DNA from: Diphasiastrum complanatum
Taxonomy: Eukaryota > Streptophyta > Lycopodiopsida > Lycopodiales > Lycopodiaceae
Direction: 5' to 3'
NCBI GenBank assembly: GCA_029204225.1
Contig: CM055101.1
Span: 7,947,316-8,011,315 of the forward strand
DNA: 64,000 nt
Part shown: piece after piece, positions 33,855 to 45,144 of the stretch
Numbering within the stretch: position 1 is the first letter of the stretch
Layout: each line of letters opens with the position of its first letter
Notes under the pieces: generated by a model
Database searches by the model: none
Seen by the model: the letters and a program-made list of their open reading frames with translations, nothing else
What the model was told of the DNA's origin: nothing
Made by a program: the position numbers and the translations under genes

Positions 33855-34480
33855 GTCTGTTGCTTGGAGGGACATTTTAAGAAGAGATTACAGTAGCAGA
33901 GATGTAATACATGAGCATGAGCACTTCAACAGATGGACATTGCAAGTGCTCAATTTTTCTTTGTCCCCCATCACCATCTCAAGAAAATCCATTTCATGCT
34001 CTCAATGATCCTTTGAAATCAAAATCCGACTGTGATGTAATTAGTCCCGACGATCCTCTCAACATTTCCGGTAGCACCTTTGCACAAGACCACAGCCAAG
34101 GATTCCACAAACAAAGATGCTTGATCCATTCTTCAATGCTAGCAATCATCTAACAATGTCTGTTGCTAGTTATTTTCTTTCCATCCACTCAATTCAAAGT
34201 CTAAAAACACCCCACCACAGCCCCTACGCTCTTGTCAATTACTCTCATCTCCATCCATCAACAATCCCTTCACAGAAAAACCAACCTCCAGTCCCCCCTC
34301 GGATCCCACCCATAGGAGTTTCAGATCTCTTCTATTCTTAATCTTCCTTCAACTGCCTTTAACCGCATAGCACACAACCATTTTTCTCGAAATCTATCAG
34401 CTCCTTGGTACCATACTTCATGGAAGTAGTAGTATATCTAGCGTCTCTCAGTGTATCACAAAGAAGAAGAAGGAAGATTG
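33855..34480. other. No recognised gene
   Basis: Two overlapping + strand frames (33911-34153, Ser/Pro-rich, and 34117-34341) end in NQPPVPPRIPPIGVSDLFYS. I recognise neither and their composition is low in complexity. Confidence 0.3.
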
Positions 34481-34517
34481 CGGCCAGCTTAACACATTTT
34501 TTTTATTATTTAGGAAA

Positions 34518-34558
34518 CATTCCGACCCAGTACATTCCGACCCAAAAGGGTCAGAATG
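34518..34558. repeat. Direct copy plus inverted repeat, CATTCCGACCC
   Basis: CATTCCGACCC occurs twice (34519-34529 and 34533-34543), and the second copy is followed by AAAA and GGGTCAGAATG, a near-perfect inverted copy. Confidence 0.75.
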
Positions 34559-34599
34559 GGTTTCTAAGGGACACATATATAACAAATTAATTAAGACTT

Positions 34600-35190
34600 T
34601 ATAAACTAAATAATGTCCACGACTTATATGTGACATCAAACCACATATTTACTTTTGTCATTTTTTACAAACCACAAAATTCTTTTAAACACATGGTCAT
34701 TTTGTATCAACCATATCAAATCATCTACTTGTCTTATATCAAATCAAAATATAATTAATACTCATTTGTCCTTTGTAAAAAATCATCAAAATCTTCAAAG
34801 AAAACATGGTCCTCTTGTACCCAAAATATGTCATATCAATCACATGCCTTTGTCCTTAAAAATTCATGCTTAAAAATATGTCATATTACTAACATGCTTT
34901 TGTCCTCAAAAAAAATTTATAAAATAAGAGTGAAATCACTTTTTTAGTTCCATAATTTGTCTTTTTGACAAACCACTTGCTATATGACACCTTTCAAGCC
35001 ATGGTCACGTATTTTTAGGCAAAAAAAAATTCCGTGGCACACGTGGCAAAAATATGTGTGATAGAGCCATGCGATACTTGAAATCTGAAAAGTGTATAAA
35101 AATGCCCTCATTCAATATTTCTCCACGTTTTTTTTGTGGATTTCTTGAGGCTCACTATCACTCTCAAGCTCTCATAGTTTCACTCTCAAG
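34600..35190. other. AT-rich intergenic region with short tandem duplication
   Basis: No ORF of interest. A roughly 45 bp unit with AATATGTCATAT and CATGC.TTTGTCCT is duplicated at about 34822-34915. A motif GTGGCACACGTGGCA lies at 35034-35048. This lies upstream of the 35852 gene. Confidence 0.4.
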
Positions 35191-35194
35191 CTCT

Positions 35195-35655
<461 letters not shown>

Positions 35656-35851
35656 CTTTCACTCCAATCTGCAATCTATTTTTCTCTCTCACACACTCTT
35701 TTATATCTCCTTTTCATTTTTCACACATTTAAAAGTTTGATTCTCTTTCTCACTCCCTCACGTATCTCACACACACACACACTTCTTTATTTCTCACATT
35801 TGATATCTTTCCAAGTTCTTTTCACAATTTCATATCTTTTTCCCAATAGTC

Positions 35852-36968
35852 ATGTCTACTAGCGGTAGTGGAGCATCAAGGAGGAGGCCAAGATCCTCTT
35901 CCGGTGGAAGAGGACAAGCTTCGGGATCGGATTCCGATCGAGTGCGAGATTTTTATACTATGGTATCTCCCAAGGAAAGGAAAAGGATGAAAGCCCTTTG
36001 TCTTTCCGAAGGAGAATCCGATCAACAAGATCGTGGATTTGTTTCAACGGAGATGTCATCGGAAGAATCCACGAATGTCTTCTATGACCTTGATGAGGAC
36101 AGATCCATCATCATGGACATTAGGGGTAACGTCGTCATCAATAGATTGCATGACCTTACTCTTAAATACTTTGGTCACGATTTGTTTAACCCTTGGGAGC
36201 AACAATGCCAAGGGGACAAAAACAAGATACTTGATATATTGTACTGTGAGTTTCCACAACCAAATCAATTTAATGACAAATGGGCAAAGACAAGAATGTG
36301 TATGCATATTCGTCATAAGCGCCAATCATTAAGACGATTATGTAGTAAAGACAAGAAAAGGCCGGGATGGGCATCTAAAAAATATTGGGAAAAATGTGTT
36401 TATGAATCCAAGCATCCTAATCCCGAGCGCTTTAAGCAACAAAGAGAGGCAACAAAATCAAGGCTTAATCTTTTAGGCCAATCTCACCTTGGATCGGGAG
36501 GCAAGGCTAATATGCATGCCCAATTTGTAAGAAATTCTCTTTTAGCTAATTGCATTTCATATGTTTTATGTTTATCAATAATTTTTTGCTTTTTTCTAAT
36601 CATTCGATTTGTGTTGATATAGGTTGAAGATTATGGGCGCAAGTATAGAAATGTCGAGTACAATATTGGATATCATCAAGGCTATAGTGCCTTGGTTGAT
36701 CGTCTTGCGGCACAAGACATACATCCAAGGGTAAATTTTTGCTATGTAATTTGTATTTATCATATTTTTTATACATAATTTTCATTTCATTTCAATTTTT
36801 GACATGTGTTTGGCTAATAATCATTAATTTCTTTTGTGAATGTGTATGTAGAGGGCATCCGCTTCCTTTGTGGAAGAAAAAACAAGAAGAAACCAAGGAG
36901 AAGAAGGGAATGAAGATGAAGGGGATGAAGGCGAGGACGACGATGGGGGAGAAGAGAGCGAAGACTAA
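35852..36968 (+). CDS. Three-exon gene, CACTA TnpA-like/plant transposase-like protein
   Basis: Exon 1 is 35852-36526, exon 2 36623-36730, exon 3 36852-36968. The introns are 96 and 121 bp with GTAAGA...ATAG and GTAAAT...GTAG ends, all phase 0, giving 299 residues. The N-terminus is basic and Ser/Gly-rich (STSGSGASRRRPRSSSGGRG). The core has FNPWEQQCQGDKNKIL, FNDKWAKTRMCMHIRHKRQS, KRPGWASKKYWEKCVYESKH, ATKSRLNLLGQSHLGSGGKA and YHQGYSALVDRLAAQD. The C-terminus is acidic (EDEGDEGEDDDGGEESED). The layout W...F...LR...W..KYWE...Q...HLGSGGKA is like the plant Ptta/En-Spm accessory transposase family that binds element ends. It is intact, unlike its surroundings. Its place in a CACTA element is inferred from the TNP2 gene 6 kb away, divergently oriented. 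Confidence 0.6.
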
Positions 36969-37334
36969 GAAGCCTATCATTGCTTCTTAGATTTGATGTA
37001 TTTTTATTATTTGCAAGAGTAGAAGAAAAGGGTATTAGCATCAAAGCTTTTTTTATGGATTTGATGTGAATATGTACACTTTTTTGGATTATGAATATAA
37101 ACTTTTGTATTTGATCATTGTTACATCAATCTCACCATGTTGAAGATACTATGAAAATGCACTTTATGACTCAAATGTAATCTACCAAAATTTAGAATGT
37201 ATAACATACCTCATGCATTTGCTTGGATTGTCTCCTTTCCTTCAAAATTGCCTCACTTTCTTCTACAAAAGCCAACAATGAACAATCATTCATTAATCAA
37301 CCAATAAAAAAAATGAAAAACTAACAAACAAAAC

Positions 37335-37374
37335 TATATATATATATATATATATATCTCTCTCTCTCTCTCTC
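37335..37374. repeat. (TA)n-(TC)n microsatellite
   Basis: Short TA run (about 37337-37357) followed by TC repeats. Confidence 0.9.
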
Positions 37375-37461
37375 AAAAGCTTTTTTTTCATGAAATCGAT
37401 TTGCAAATACAATCGGGGCCCCCACTTTTTTCATTTCGTGGGTTTTTTTTTTGTTCCAATA

Positions 37462-37790
37462 TTTCTGCATGGCAGTGCCATGCCATTTGAAAAAATTTCA
37501 AAACATTTGCCACAGTGTGGCAGGATTGAGCTTGCTGAAAAAAGTTGCCACGCAAGGCAAATTTCCAAAATTATAAATGTAGCAGTGTCACGCATATTTA
37601 AAATTTGAATTTGCCTGAGCAGCCCCCTCCCAAAAAAAGAATTTGTTCAGAGAAAGGGCCGATGACGAAAAATTTTGACGATGTGGTAGTGCCACGCGTT
37701 CATTGCCATGTAGTTTGCCACGCGATTGCCATGGACATTGCCACACGAGGGCCGACAGGCCAAATATGGTCCCCGTCTTATGTGCATGGC
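37462..37790. repeat. Cluster of TGCCACG-type motifs and small palindromes
   Basis: Copies include CATGGCAGTGCCATG (37469-37483, palindrome), TGCCACAGTGTGGCA (37508-37522, palindrome), GTTGCCACGCAA (37544-37555), GTGTCACGCAT (37585-37595), AGTGCCACGCGTT (37688-37700), TTTGCCACGCGATTGCC (37714-37730) and ATTGCCACACGAGG (37737-37750). It resembles the subterminal transposase-binding arrays of CACTA elements. No CACTA terminal inverted repeat was found. Confidence 0.6.
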
Positions 37791-37861
37791 AATGGGCCCA
37801 TATTTGTAGTTGTGTTCATCATCTACTACTAATCGTGAATTGCCATCTATATACACAAGCT

Positions 37862-38250
37862 ACGCTCTGATACCAATCTCATAGGACAAGGGACTGCGAA
37901 GAATGCGAACGGAGAAGAGAGCAGGAATATTGCGAAATAGCTCTCCCGTTACAATGGGCTGCTAGATGCAAAACCAGTCTAATAGAAAGCTTATGATAAA
38001 TATAATCACAGTTTTAAGTGTTCTAATTTCCAAACATGATCTTAAAAATTAGTTCATACTCACAAAAACAAGAGTACAGTCACACCGAAGAGATTAGAAA
38101 TGGTTTGCGTGTGTGGTATTATTGGAAATCAGATTCAATATGAAGTTTAGTTCTGAAATAGATGGAAGAGTGGTATGGTATCACGAGTTCCTCAGGCGTC
38201 AAAGATAGCCATCGTCTGATCAAAAGCGAAGGAGTCGTAGACTCCGTGTT
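37862..38250 (-). repeat. LTR fragment with PBS
   Basis: The minus strand has TGGTATCAGAGCG (37864-37876 region) following an LTR end. The interior includes CAGGCGTCAAAGATAGCC, resembling the B-type LTR at 3893. It ends where the L1-family LTR begins. Confidence 0.55.
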
Positions 38251-38255
38251 CTGAT

Positions 38256-39241
38256 TGAAGAAATAAAATGTTTCTAACTAAAAAGCCTTGCTAGCTTTCA
38301 GCCCTCAACCTGACGAAGATATTCGTAAACACGAAAGTCAGGAGACACGAAACACGAAAAGTTTTGCGAACACGAAAGTCAGAGGAGATGAAGATGAACG
38401 ATTCGTGAACACGAAAGATTCACCAACGAGAATCTTTTGCGGTCCAATACGAGAGAAAGGCAAACAAGCAAAATGAAACCAATGACGCGACACAAAAAAA
38501 TGTCGCAAAACTTGTTTTGTCCTCACGCTCCAAAGAGTACCAGCAAAGATCACACAAGTACTTAGAAGTGCAAAAATCAAATATGATGGCATGATGTGAG
38601 CAGATACTCCCTAGGTTGTGGCTAATTTGCCACTCTGGTAATTCCCTGATTAGTTGTAGATGCTTAATTACTCTAATCTTAGATTTACATAGAGCGACTG
38701 TACTTAATGGATGATACTTGACATATAAATCAGTACAGAATACACATACAATGTAATGTAGTAGTCTGATTCTAGTAAGCAATCAAGATAAAATTACAGA
38801 ATACATGTCCGCCTGCGTGCGAAGACAATTCTGTCTAGGATCTGTAGATCCAACTGTCCGCTAGTAAAGCGACACGATTACTCATGAAAGAAACGTGTTT
38901 CTCCATGCCAACGCACTGCATGGATTTGTATGCAGTGCTTGAAGAAAACAGAGGAAAATCAATACAGATGATTTTTCTTGTTGTGTCTGATCTTGAATGC
39001 AAATGTGTCTGCTGTTATTCATATGTCTGAGTTTTCTTCTTCATTTGAATTTCGCACCTTGGTTGAAACTATGTTGAATGCTGCATTAATTTTATAAACA
39101 AAGATCAGCAGTGTCTAACTACATTCTGGAGGATCGTAGGAGTGATTCGGTTGGCAGTGTCCAACGATCGCATCTGAACTCCATCCGAATCTCAAGAGAG
39201 TCGCGGTTGGTTTGCCTTCGCGATTGCTCCGAATCTCTTCA
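38256..39241 (+). repeat. 5' LTR of element D (family L1)
   Basis: About 986 bp, start TGAAGAAATAAAATG. It is the reverse-complement match of 14666-15651 and 25072-26041. It is followed by two PBS-like sequences, TGGTATCATGGC (39243) and TGGTATGAGA (39271), the second cut by element E. Confidence 0.83.
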
Positions 39242-39280
39242 ATGGTATCATGGCATATCACACTCTTCAGTGGTATGAGA

Positions 39281-39930
39281 TGTGAAAGATTTCAGATCCT
39301 TAAGATCCAATCTACTTGAATGATCTTTGGTTAGAAAGAGAAATACAATACCAATTTCACCAATGTAGAAAAATCAGCATCTACACACAATTTGAGATGC
39401 AAACACTAATAGAACTTGATCAAACTTGAATGAAATGATTATGTATTGTTGTTGTCCGTACAAAACCAGCAAGCTACTGTATTTCACACGTGTGGATCCA
39501 AAAATAACAAATATAGATCATTCTACACATAGAATTGCAAGCAATCACCAAGATAGTGCACCAATGGATAGTAGAACCCAAGAGAACCATGTATAAGCTT
39601 GAAATGAGATAGAGAAGGAAGAAGATTACTCTCTCCACGAGTTACATCCTTTTATAGCAGGTCCAAACCCTATTTGGCCACTTGGCTTTCCCACCAAAAT
39701 GCTAACCCTACCAATTTTGGGTCTAGATTCAATGTGCCCAACTTATTCGAATTGAATCTACTCAAACTCGCATTCTATCTTTCCCACACTTTCAAAAAGT
39801 GTTTATTCAAATGAAATTTAGACTAATGAACTTTGAAAAGTCAACCTCTAAGTCTAAAACAAGTTTTGGCCTCAATATGCCAAATATGGAAATATTGCAA
39901 AATGTGATAAAACTAGTTGAATCTTTCACA
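39281..39930 (-). repeat. 3' LTR of element E
   Basis: 650 bp, with CACACGTGTG at 39485-39494. The polypurine tract CTAGTTGAAGAGGGAG follows on its internal side (39931-39946). Confidence 0.93.
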
Positions 39931-40380
39931 CTCCCTCTTCAACTAGTTTTAGCATAGACTTTGATAATACTCCAAGTGAAGTCCTATGCTTCATAAACAA
40001 GTCTTTTCCCAATGCTTTGGTGAAGATATCAGCTACACATTCCCTTGAAGACACATGTTGAAGCTCCACCTCCTTTGCAATGACTCGCTCCCTCACAAAA
40101 TGATATTGTATCTCAATATGCTTGCTCCTAGCATGAAAGATAGGATTGGATGCCATTCTTTGGGCTGATTGATTGTCACAAAAGATGATTGGGCTCTCTG
40201 AAAAATCCAGCAAGTGAAGATCCTTGATCATCCTCTTGATCCATACCATCTCCTTTGTGCAATGTGTAAGAGCTTTGTACTCGGCCTCACTAGATGACAA
40301 TGAGATAGTGGCTTGTTTCTTTGACATCCATGATATAGCTCCATCACCTATGAAAATACAATAAGAACTAATGGAGTTCC
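39931..40380 (-). CDS. RNase H domain of element E
   Basis: The minus ORF carries the C-terminal RNase H, FIGDGAISWMSKKQATISLS, SSEAEYKAL, CDNQSAQRMASNPIFHARSK, HHF-type YHFVRERVIAKEVELQHV and ADIFTKALGKDLFMKHR, ending LVEEGV at the PPT. The frame opens at 40456 but residues before GDGAISW are not RNase H. It is in a different frame from the upstream fused ORF. RNase H degrades the RNA strand during reverse transcription; without its N-terminal half and RT it cannot work alone. Confidence 0.88.
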
Positions 40381-41339
40381 TATCCATTACATCTCTCATA
40401 CAATATGCCAAAATCTCGAGTTCCAATGATGTAACTCCTAGCATAGTTTTTGCCAATAGAACTTTGATCCATCATAAGAATGATCTTCTTCCTAAGAATA
40501 GATCTCCTTTCAATGATCATGTAATGCTCAAAATAGAAACAACCATAATTGATATAGAGAATAGTGTCCACTTGGGATGCTTCACTATTTCTTACATCAA
40601 TTTTACATGTAAAAATGTGACTAGAACATGAAGAATCAAATAGAATGTAAATGAAATGATTCCACCATGCTTCCAACTCTAAACTCTCTGGAAAAATACA
40701 GCAAACAAACAATAAATGTGAGTGATCAACTTTTTCTTGCATGTCTTCTCCTCCTTTGTCCTTTGTTGCCTTGTATCCACCATGATACTCCATGAATGAG
40801 CCTCCATCTTCATCTTGCCTCAAGATACCATCATACCTTGATGACTTGACCATGAATGAGTGACATAATGAACCTCCAATAGCTTCATTTCTATCAGCAA
40901 AATCAGCCAAGAATGCTAGTACAAATCCAACATCAAAACAAATTGACAATTTGCACACATCCACATGAAATTGCTCAAACATGAGATAGAACAAGTAAAG
41001 TAAACTTGAAAAACACTTCCTTGCTGCTCCTTTGACCTTAATTGAGTCTTCAATATGCTGTAAAAACAGATCCATAACACCTTTGCCAATTACCTCTCCT
41101 TTGATGTTCTTGACTAGCTCCAAATTGCCACCTTCCCTTTTGACTAGTTGAAGCGCTTTGAGATCAACTTCTTGATCTTCAACTTGATCATCAAAGTCAT
41201 TGAACAAACTTTGTTTTCCAGATCCAATACTTGACTTTACAGCAATATAACATCCATCCACTTGCATAGCTCCATGTACACAAGAAGATCTTCCAAAAGA
41301 TGTTCCACTCTTCATAAGAGATTGATACTCAAGATCCAT
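40380..41339 (-). CDS. Long open frame of unknown origin replacing reverse transcriptase in element E
   Basis: About 320 codons, in the same frame as the protease-integrase ORF and separated from it by a single TAA at 41370-41372. It begins with true RT text, EEEWIQAMDLEYQSLMKSGT. It then departs to FGRSSCVHGAMQVDGCYIAV, FNDFDDQVEDQEVDLKALQL, GARKCFSSLLYLFYLMFEQF-like text, AIGGSLCHSFMVKSSRYDGI, WNHFIYILFDSSCSSHIFTC and SEASQVDTILYINYGCFYFE. None of this matches RT, RNase H, env or a host family known to me. A Cys/Phe/Tyr-rich middle might be membrane-associated, but this is a guess. Element J has a comparable segment, including FTC...SEAS.VDT. Confidence 0.65.
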   Translation of the reverse strand: MDLEYQSLMKSGTSFGRSSCVHGAMQVDGCYIAVKSSIGSGKQSLFNDFDDQVEDQEVDLKALQLVKREGGNLELVKNIKGEVIGKGVMDLFLQHIEDSIKVKGAARKCFSSLLYLFYLMFEQFHVDVCKLSICFDVGFVLAFLADFADRNEAIGGSLCHSFMVKSSRYDGILRQDEDGGSFMEYHGGYKATKDKGGEDMQEKVDHSHLLFVCCIFPESLELEAWWNHFIYILFDSSCSSHIFTCKIDVRNSEASQVDTILYINYGCFYFEHYMIIERRSILRKKIILMMDQSSIGKNYARSYIIGTRDFGILYERCNG

Positions 41340-41372
41340 TGCTTGGATCCACTCCTCTTCTTTCCTTGCTTA

Positions 41373-42821
41373 ATCTACACTTGTAGGATCATCCAAAGAG
41401 GTTAGGAAAGCAACATAATTTCCAGAAACTACTTGCTTACCCTTTTGATCATATGTGAGCCTTGAAGGTACTTGTCTTTCTCTTGATGTTCTCCTTGGCT
41501 TTTGACTTGATGAAGGTCCATCATCACCACCATCCAAAGTAGGATCCTTCTCATCAACATCAAGAATGTTAGAACCATCTACTTTACCATCAATCATGCT
41601 TGAAGACACCTTTGGAATGTTTTCCTCATCAAAAATGACATCTCTACCAACAATCACTTTGTTAGTAGAAGGAATGTAAACCTTGTAGGCTTTACTCACC
41701 TCACTATATCCAACAAAAATACCTCTTCTTGAAGATGGATCCTCCTTGGTCCTATCATCAAGAGTAATGTTGACATAGCATGTGCATCCAAAGGTTCTTA
41801 GAAAGTTGACACTCAGCCTCCTCTTGAATAGCATCTCAAAAGGTGTCCTTCCATCCAAAATAGCACTCGGCCACCTATTGCACAAGAAATTGGCACACAA
41901 CAAAGCTTGATCCCAAAATGGTTTGTCAAGATTAGCACTTAACCTCATAGCTTTAGCACTTTCACATAAAGTTCTATTCTTCCTTTCAGCCACTCCATTT
42001 TGTTGTGGGGTCCTTGATGTTGTATACTCCCTCTTGATCCCATGCTCATCACAAAAGGCCTTGAACTTGTTAGATATGTACTCACCACCATTGTCACCTC
42101 TCAAGCTCTTGATCTTTGTGGAGAATTGGTTCTCCCTTGCATTCTTGAACTTGACAAAGACATCATACACTTCATCCTTGCTCTTTAGTAGATAGATCCA
42201 ACAAAATCTACTAAAATCATCCATGAATGCTACATACATCTTAGCTCCACTATTGCTAATTGTAGTAAATCCATGAATATCCGAATGTACAAGTTGAAAA
42301 GGCTTTGTAGATCTAGAAATAGATCTAGTATAAGGTAGTCTATGTGACTTAAACAAAGCACAAGACTTACAAACATGCTTGTCATTACTTAAGGAACTTG
42401 GAAGACCAATCACAACCTTCTTCCTTGCCATTACCTCCAATGACTTGAAGTTGAGGTGTCCCATCCTTTTGTGCCAAACCTCTTGAATAGAAATTTGCTC
42501 CCTTGCAACACATCCAACTTGGTTAGCAATAACACAAGCATCAAGTTTGAACAACTTCCCTTGCCTTTTACCTTTTCCAATCAAGACATCCTTCCTTTTG
42601 ATCAAACAAGCATCTCCATCAAACTCCACCTTGAGGCCCTTACTTAGCATTTGACTCACACTAAGCAAATTCTTGGTAATAGATGGAATAAACAAGACAT
42701 CCTCCAAATGAACATTCCTATTTGTAGAGAGAGAAATAGGAATTGTGCCAATCCCTTTGATTGCACACTCACCATCATTGGTCGTGTAGATCACCCTCTT
42801 GTCATCTCCATATGCCAACAA
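41373..42821 (-). CDS. Protease C-terminus and integrase of element E
   Basis: A 483-codon open frame. Protease end: GTIPISLSTNRNVHLEDVLF and SITKNLLSVSQMLSKGLKV. Integrase zinc domain: HKRMGHLNFKSLEVM...CKSCALFKSHR (HHCC). Catalytic core: VHSDIHGF, RGDNGGEYISNKF, PQQNGVAERKNRT, so D, D and E are all present. The C-terminal domain has LRTFGCTCYVNITLDDRTKE and VGYSEVSKAYKVYIPSTNKV. This is the best preserved integrase in the window. It would insert the cDNA into chromosomes. A one-base frameshift near 42838 separates it from the DSGA box upstream. Confidence 0.92.
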
Positions 42822-43785
42822 AGAAGTGAAGTACTCTTTGTGAAAAGGTCATGTGTGGACTTGCTCCACTATCAATCCACCAAGGATCTAGATCTCCATC
42901 ATTAGCAAGCATACATGAAGACATCACAAAAGCATCATCATTTGCATCTTGCACATCCAAACTATCCTCATCAAGAGTAAGATTACCTTGCTTGTCTCCT
43001 TGATCTCTCTTCTTCTTGTAGCACTCACTTGCAAAGTGTCCTTTGATGCCACAATAGAAGCACTTGAGCTTTGATCTATCCTTATTTTTGCCACTTGAAG
43101 AGGCATCCACTTGATCTTGCCCTTTAGACCACTTGCTTTTGGTTTTGCCCTTGAATTTGCCCTTTGTGAACATAGCATCCTCTTGAAGTGTCGATGTAGA
43201 TCCACCTCTTGCTTGAAGCCTATATTCCTCATTGATCAAGATCTCTTGAAGATCCATCAAACTTGGAAAAGTCTTTTGAATAGCAATACTTTGAACAATA
43301 CTAGCATGAGCATCCAACAAGCCATTAAGAATCACTTGAATAAGCTCTCCTTCCTTAATGCTTTCATCTATGCAAGCTAACTCATCATTCAATGCTTTCA
43401 TTCTCAAAACAAAAGTACTTGGACTTTCTTTATTCTTTTGCAAACAAGAAAATATTTGCCTTCTTAGAGTCAACACTCTAGAAGTAGACTTGGATTCATA
43501 AAGCTTCTTCAATGAATTCCAAGCTTCCAAAGATGATGTGCACTTATCAACTTCCTTGAGAAGTTCATTGGTAACATTCATCTTTATCATCTGTAGAGCC
43601 TTCTTGGCCCTCTTGTCATACCTCAATTGATCTTGTTGTGTTGTTGGTCTCTCCTCCAAATTTACAACAATATCCAGAACATCATTCATCTCAAGAAGTG
43701 ACTCCATCCTCACTTTTCATAATAAATAGTTGCTTGAGGTAAGCCTATCATTGGCTTCCAACATGACTCCAATTGAGGTTGCCAT
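42802..43785 (-). pseudogene. Gag and protease start of element E, one nonsense codon
   Basis: The natural start is at 43785 (MATSIGVMLEANDRLTSSNY). Codon 28 or so is TGA (43717-43719) where Trp is conserved, so the open part begins at 43713. The rest is whole: RMESLLEMNDVLDIVVNLEE, TSSLEAWNSLKKLYESKSTS, VILNGLLDAHASIVQSIAIQ and the zinc knuckle CFYCGIKGHFASEC. It ends in the protease box WWIDSGASPHMTF before the frameshift. One base change and one indel are the only visible defects from gag to integrase. Confidence 0.9.
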
Positions 43786-44386
43786 GTAGCAATGACCTGA
43801 TCTTTTCTTTCAACCTGTTTCAATGCACAAAGCACTCCTTTGAACAACAACAAATGCTTTCAAAAGAAATCACCAAGATTTGAAACTATCTCACAAATTC
43901 TCTTCTAGCACTTATACCAAGCAAATCAACACATAGAATCATGGAATCTTGATCAACCTATGATCTATCCTCAATCTAATGACTTTTGCCACTTCCTAAG
44001 ATTGAAACACACTCAAATGAAGTCCAGAAACCTCACTATCTAGAGATCCAATCAAAATTAGGGTTTTGACAAAATCACAAAAAATTGACTATTCCAAATC
44101 TACATGCAAATGTTGAAAATTTGATATGCAATCTATAAGCCACCACTTAGGCTGAACCAATGATCCAAAAATCGGCCAAATCCAGCATGTGAATTCAAAA
44201 AATAGAACTGAACAAGTATATTGACCTATTTAGTATTTTGATCTACAAAAGATCCAATCTACAAAAGCAAAAAATCCGATTTTGGTGTAGAATCCTCTCT
44301 AGCATGCTCTAGACTTGATATCTTCACCAAATCATTGATAGATCTGATTTCCTCCTTCATAACCTGAAACACAAGCTCTGATACCA

Positions 44387-45036
44387 TGTGAAAGATTTCA
44401 GATCCTTAAGATCCAATCTACTTGAATGATCTTTGGTTAGAAAGAGAAATACACTACCAATTTCACCAATGTAGAAAAATCAGCATCTACACACAATTTG
44501 AGATGCAAACACTAATAGAACTTGATCAAACTTGAATGAAATGATTATGTACTGTTGCTGTCAGTACAAAACCAGCAAGCTACTATATCTCACACGTGTG
44601 AATCCAAAAATAACAAATATAGATCATTCTACACATAGAATTGCAAGCAATCACCAAGATAGTGCACCAATGGATAGTAGAACCCAAGAGAACCATGTAT
44701 AAGCATGAAATGAGATAGAGAAGAGAGAAGATTACTCTCTCCACGAGTTACATCCTTTTATAGCAGGTTCAAACCCTATTTGGCCACTTGGCTTTCTCAC
44801 CAAAATGCTAACCCTACCAATTTTGGGTCTAGATTCAATGTACCCAACTTATTCAAATTGAATCTACTCAAACTCGCATTCTATCTTTCCCACACTTTCA
44901 AAAAGTGTTTATTCAAATGAAATTTAGACTAATGAACTTTGAAAAGTCAACCTCTAAGTCTAAAACAAGTTTTGGCCTCAATATGCCAAATATGAAAATA
45001 TTGCAAAATGTGATGAAACTAGTTGAATCTTTCACA
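44387..45036 (-). repeat. 5' LTR of element E, with adjacent PBS
   Basis: 650 bp, CACACGTGTG at 44591-44600. The minus-strand PBS TGGTATCAGAGCT lies at 44374-44386. The leader 43786-44373 has no ORF. Confidence 0.93.
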
Positions 45037-45144
45037 TCAGAGCCTACCTATCTTACCATAATTTGACATAGCCAATAAGCTAGCAAATCCAGGAGGTCAA
45101 GCATTTCAGACAAACAACCATCAACAAGACAACAGACTTCAAGA

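Larger units (their letters stand above)
39276..45041 (-). mobile_element. Copia element E inserted in the PBS of element D
   Basis: LTRs at 39281-39930 and 44387-45036, both 650 bp. The LTR ends form an 11 bp inverted repeat, TGTGAAAGATT/AATCTTTCACA. Flanking pentamers TGAGA and TCAGA differ by one base. Joined, the flanks restore TGGTATCAGAGCC. The interior encodes gag, protease and integrase nearly intact, then a long in-frame segment without RT homology, then RNase H. 5756 bp. Confidence 0.92.

Noticed and set aside
33911-34341. Two overlapping + ORFs with Pro/Ser-rich ends
   Set aside because: No domain, no splice signals that join them and no neighbour context; listed as unrecognised only.
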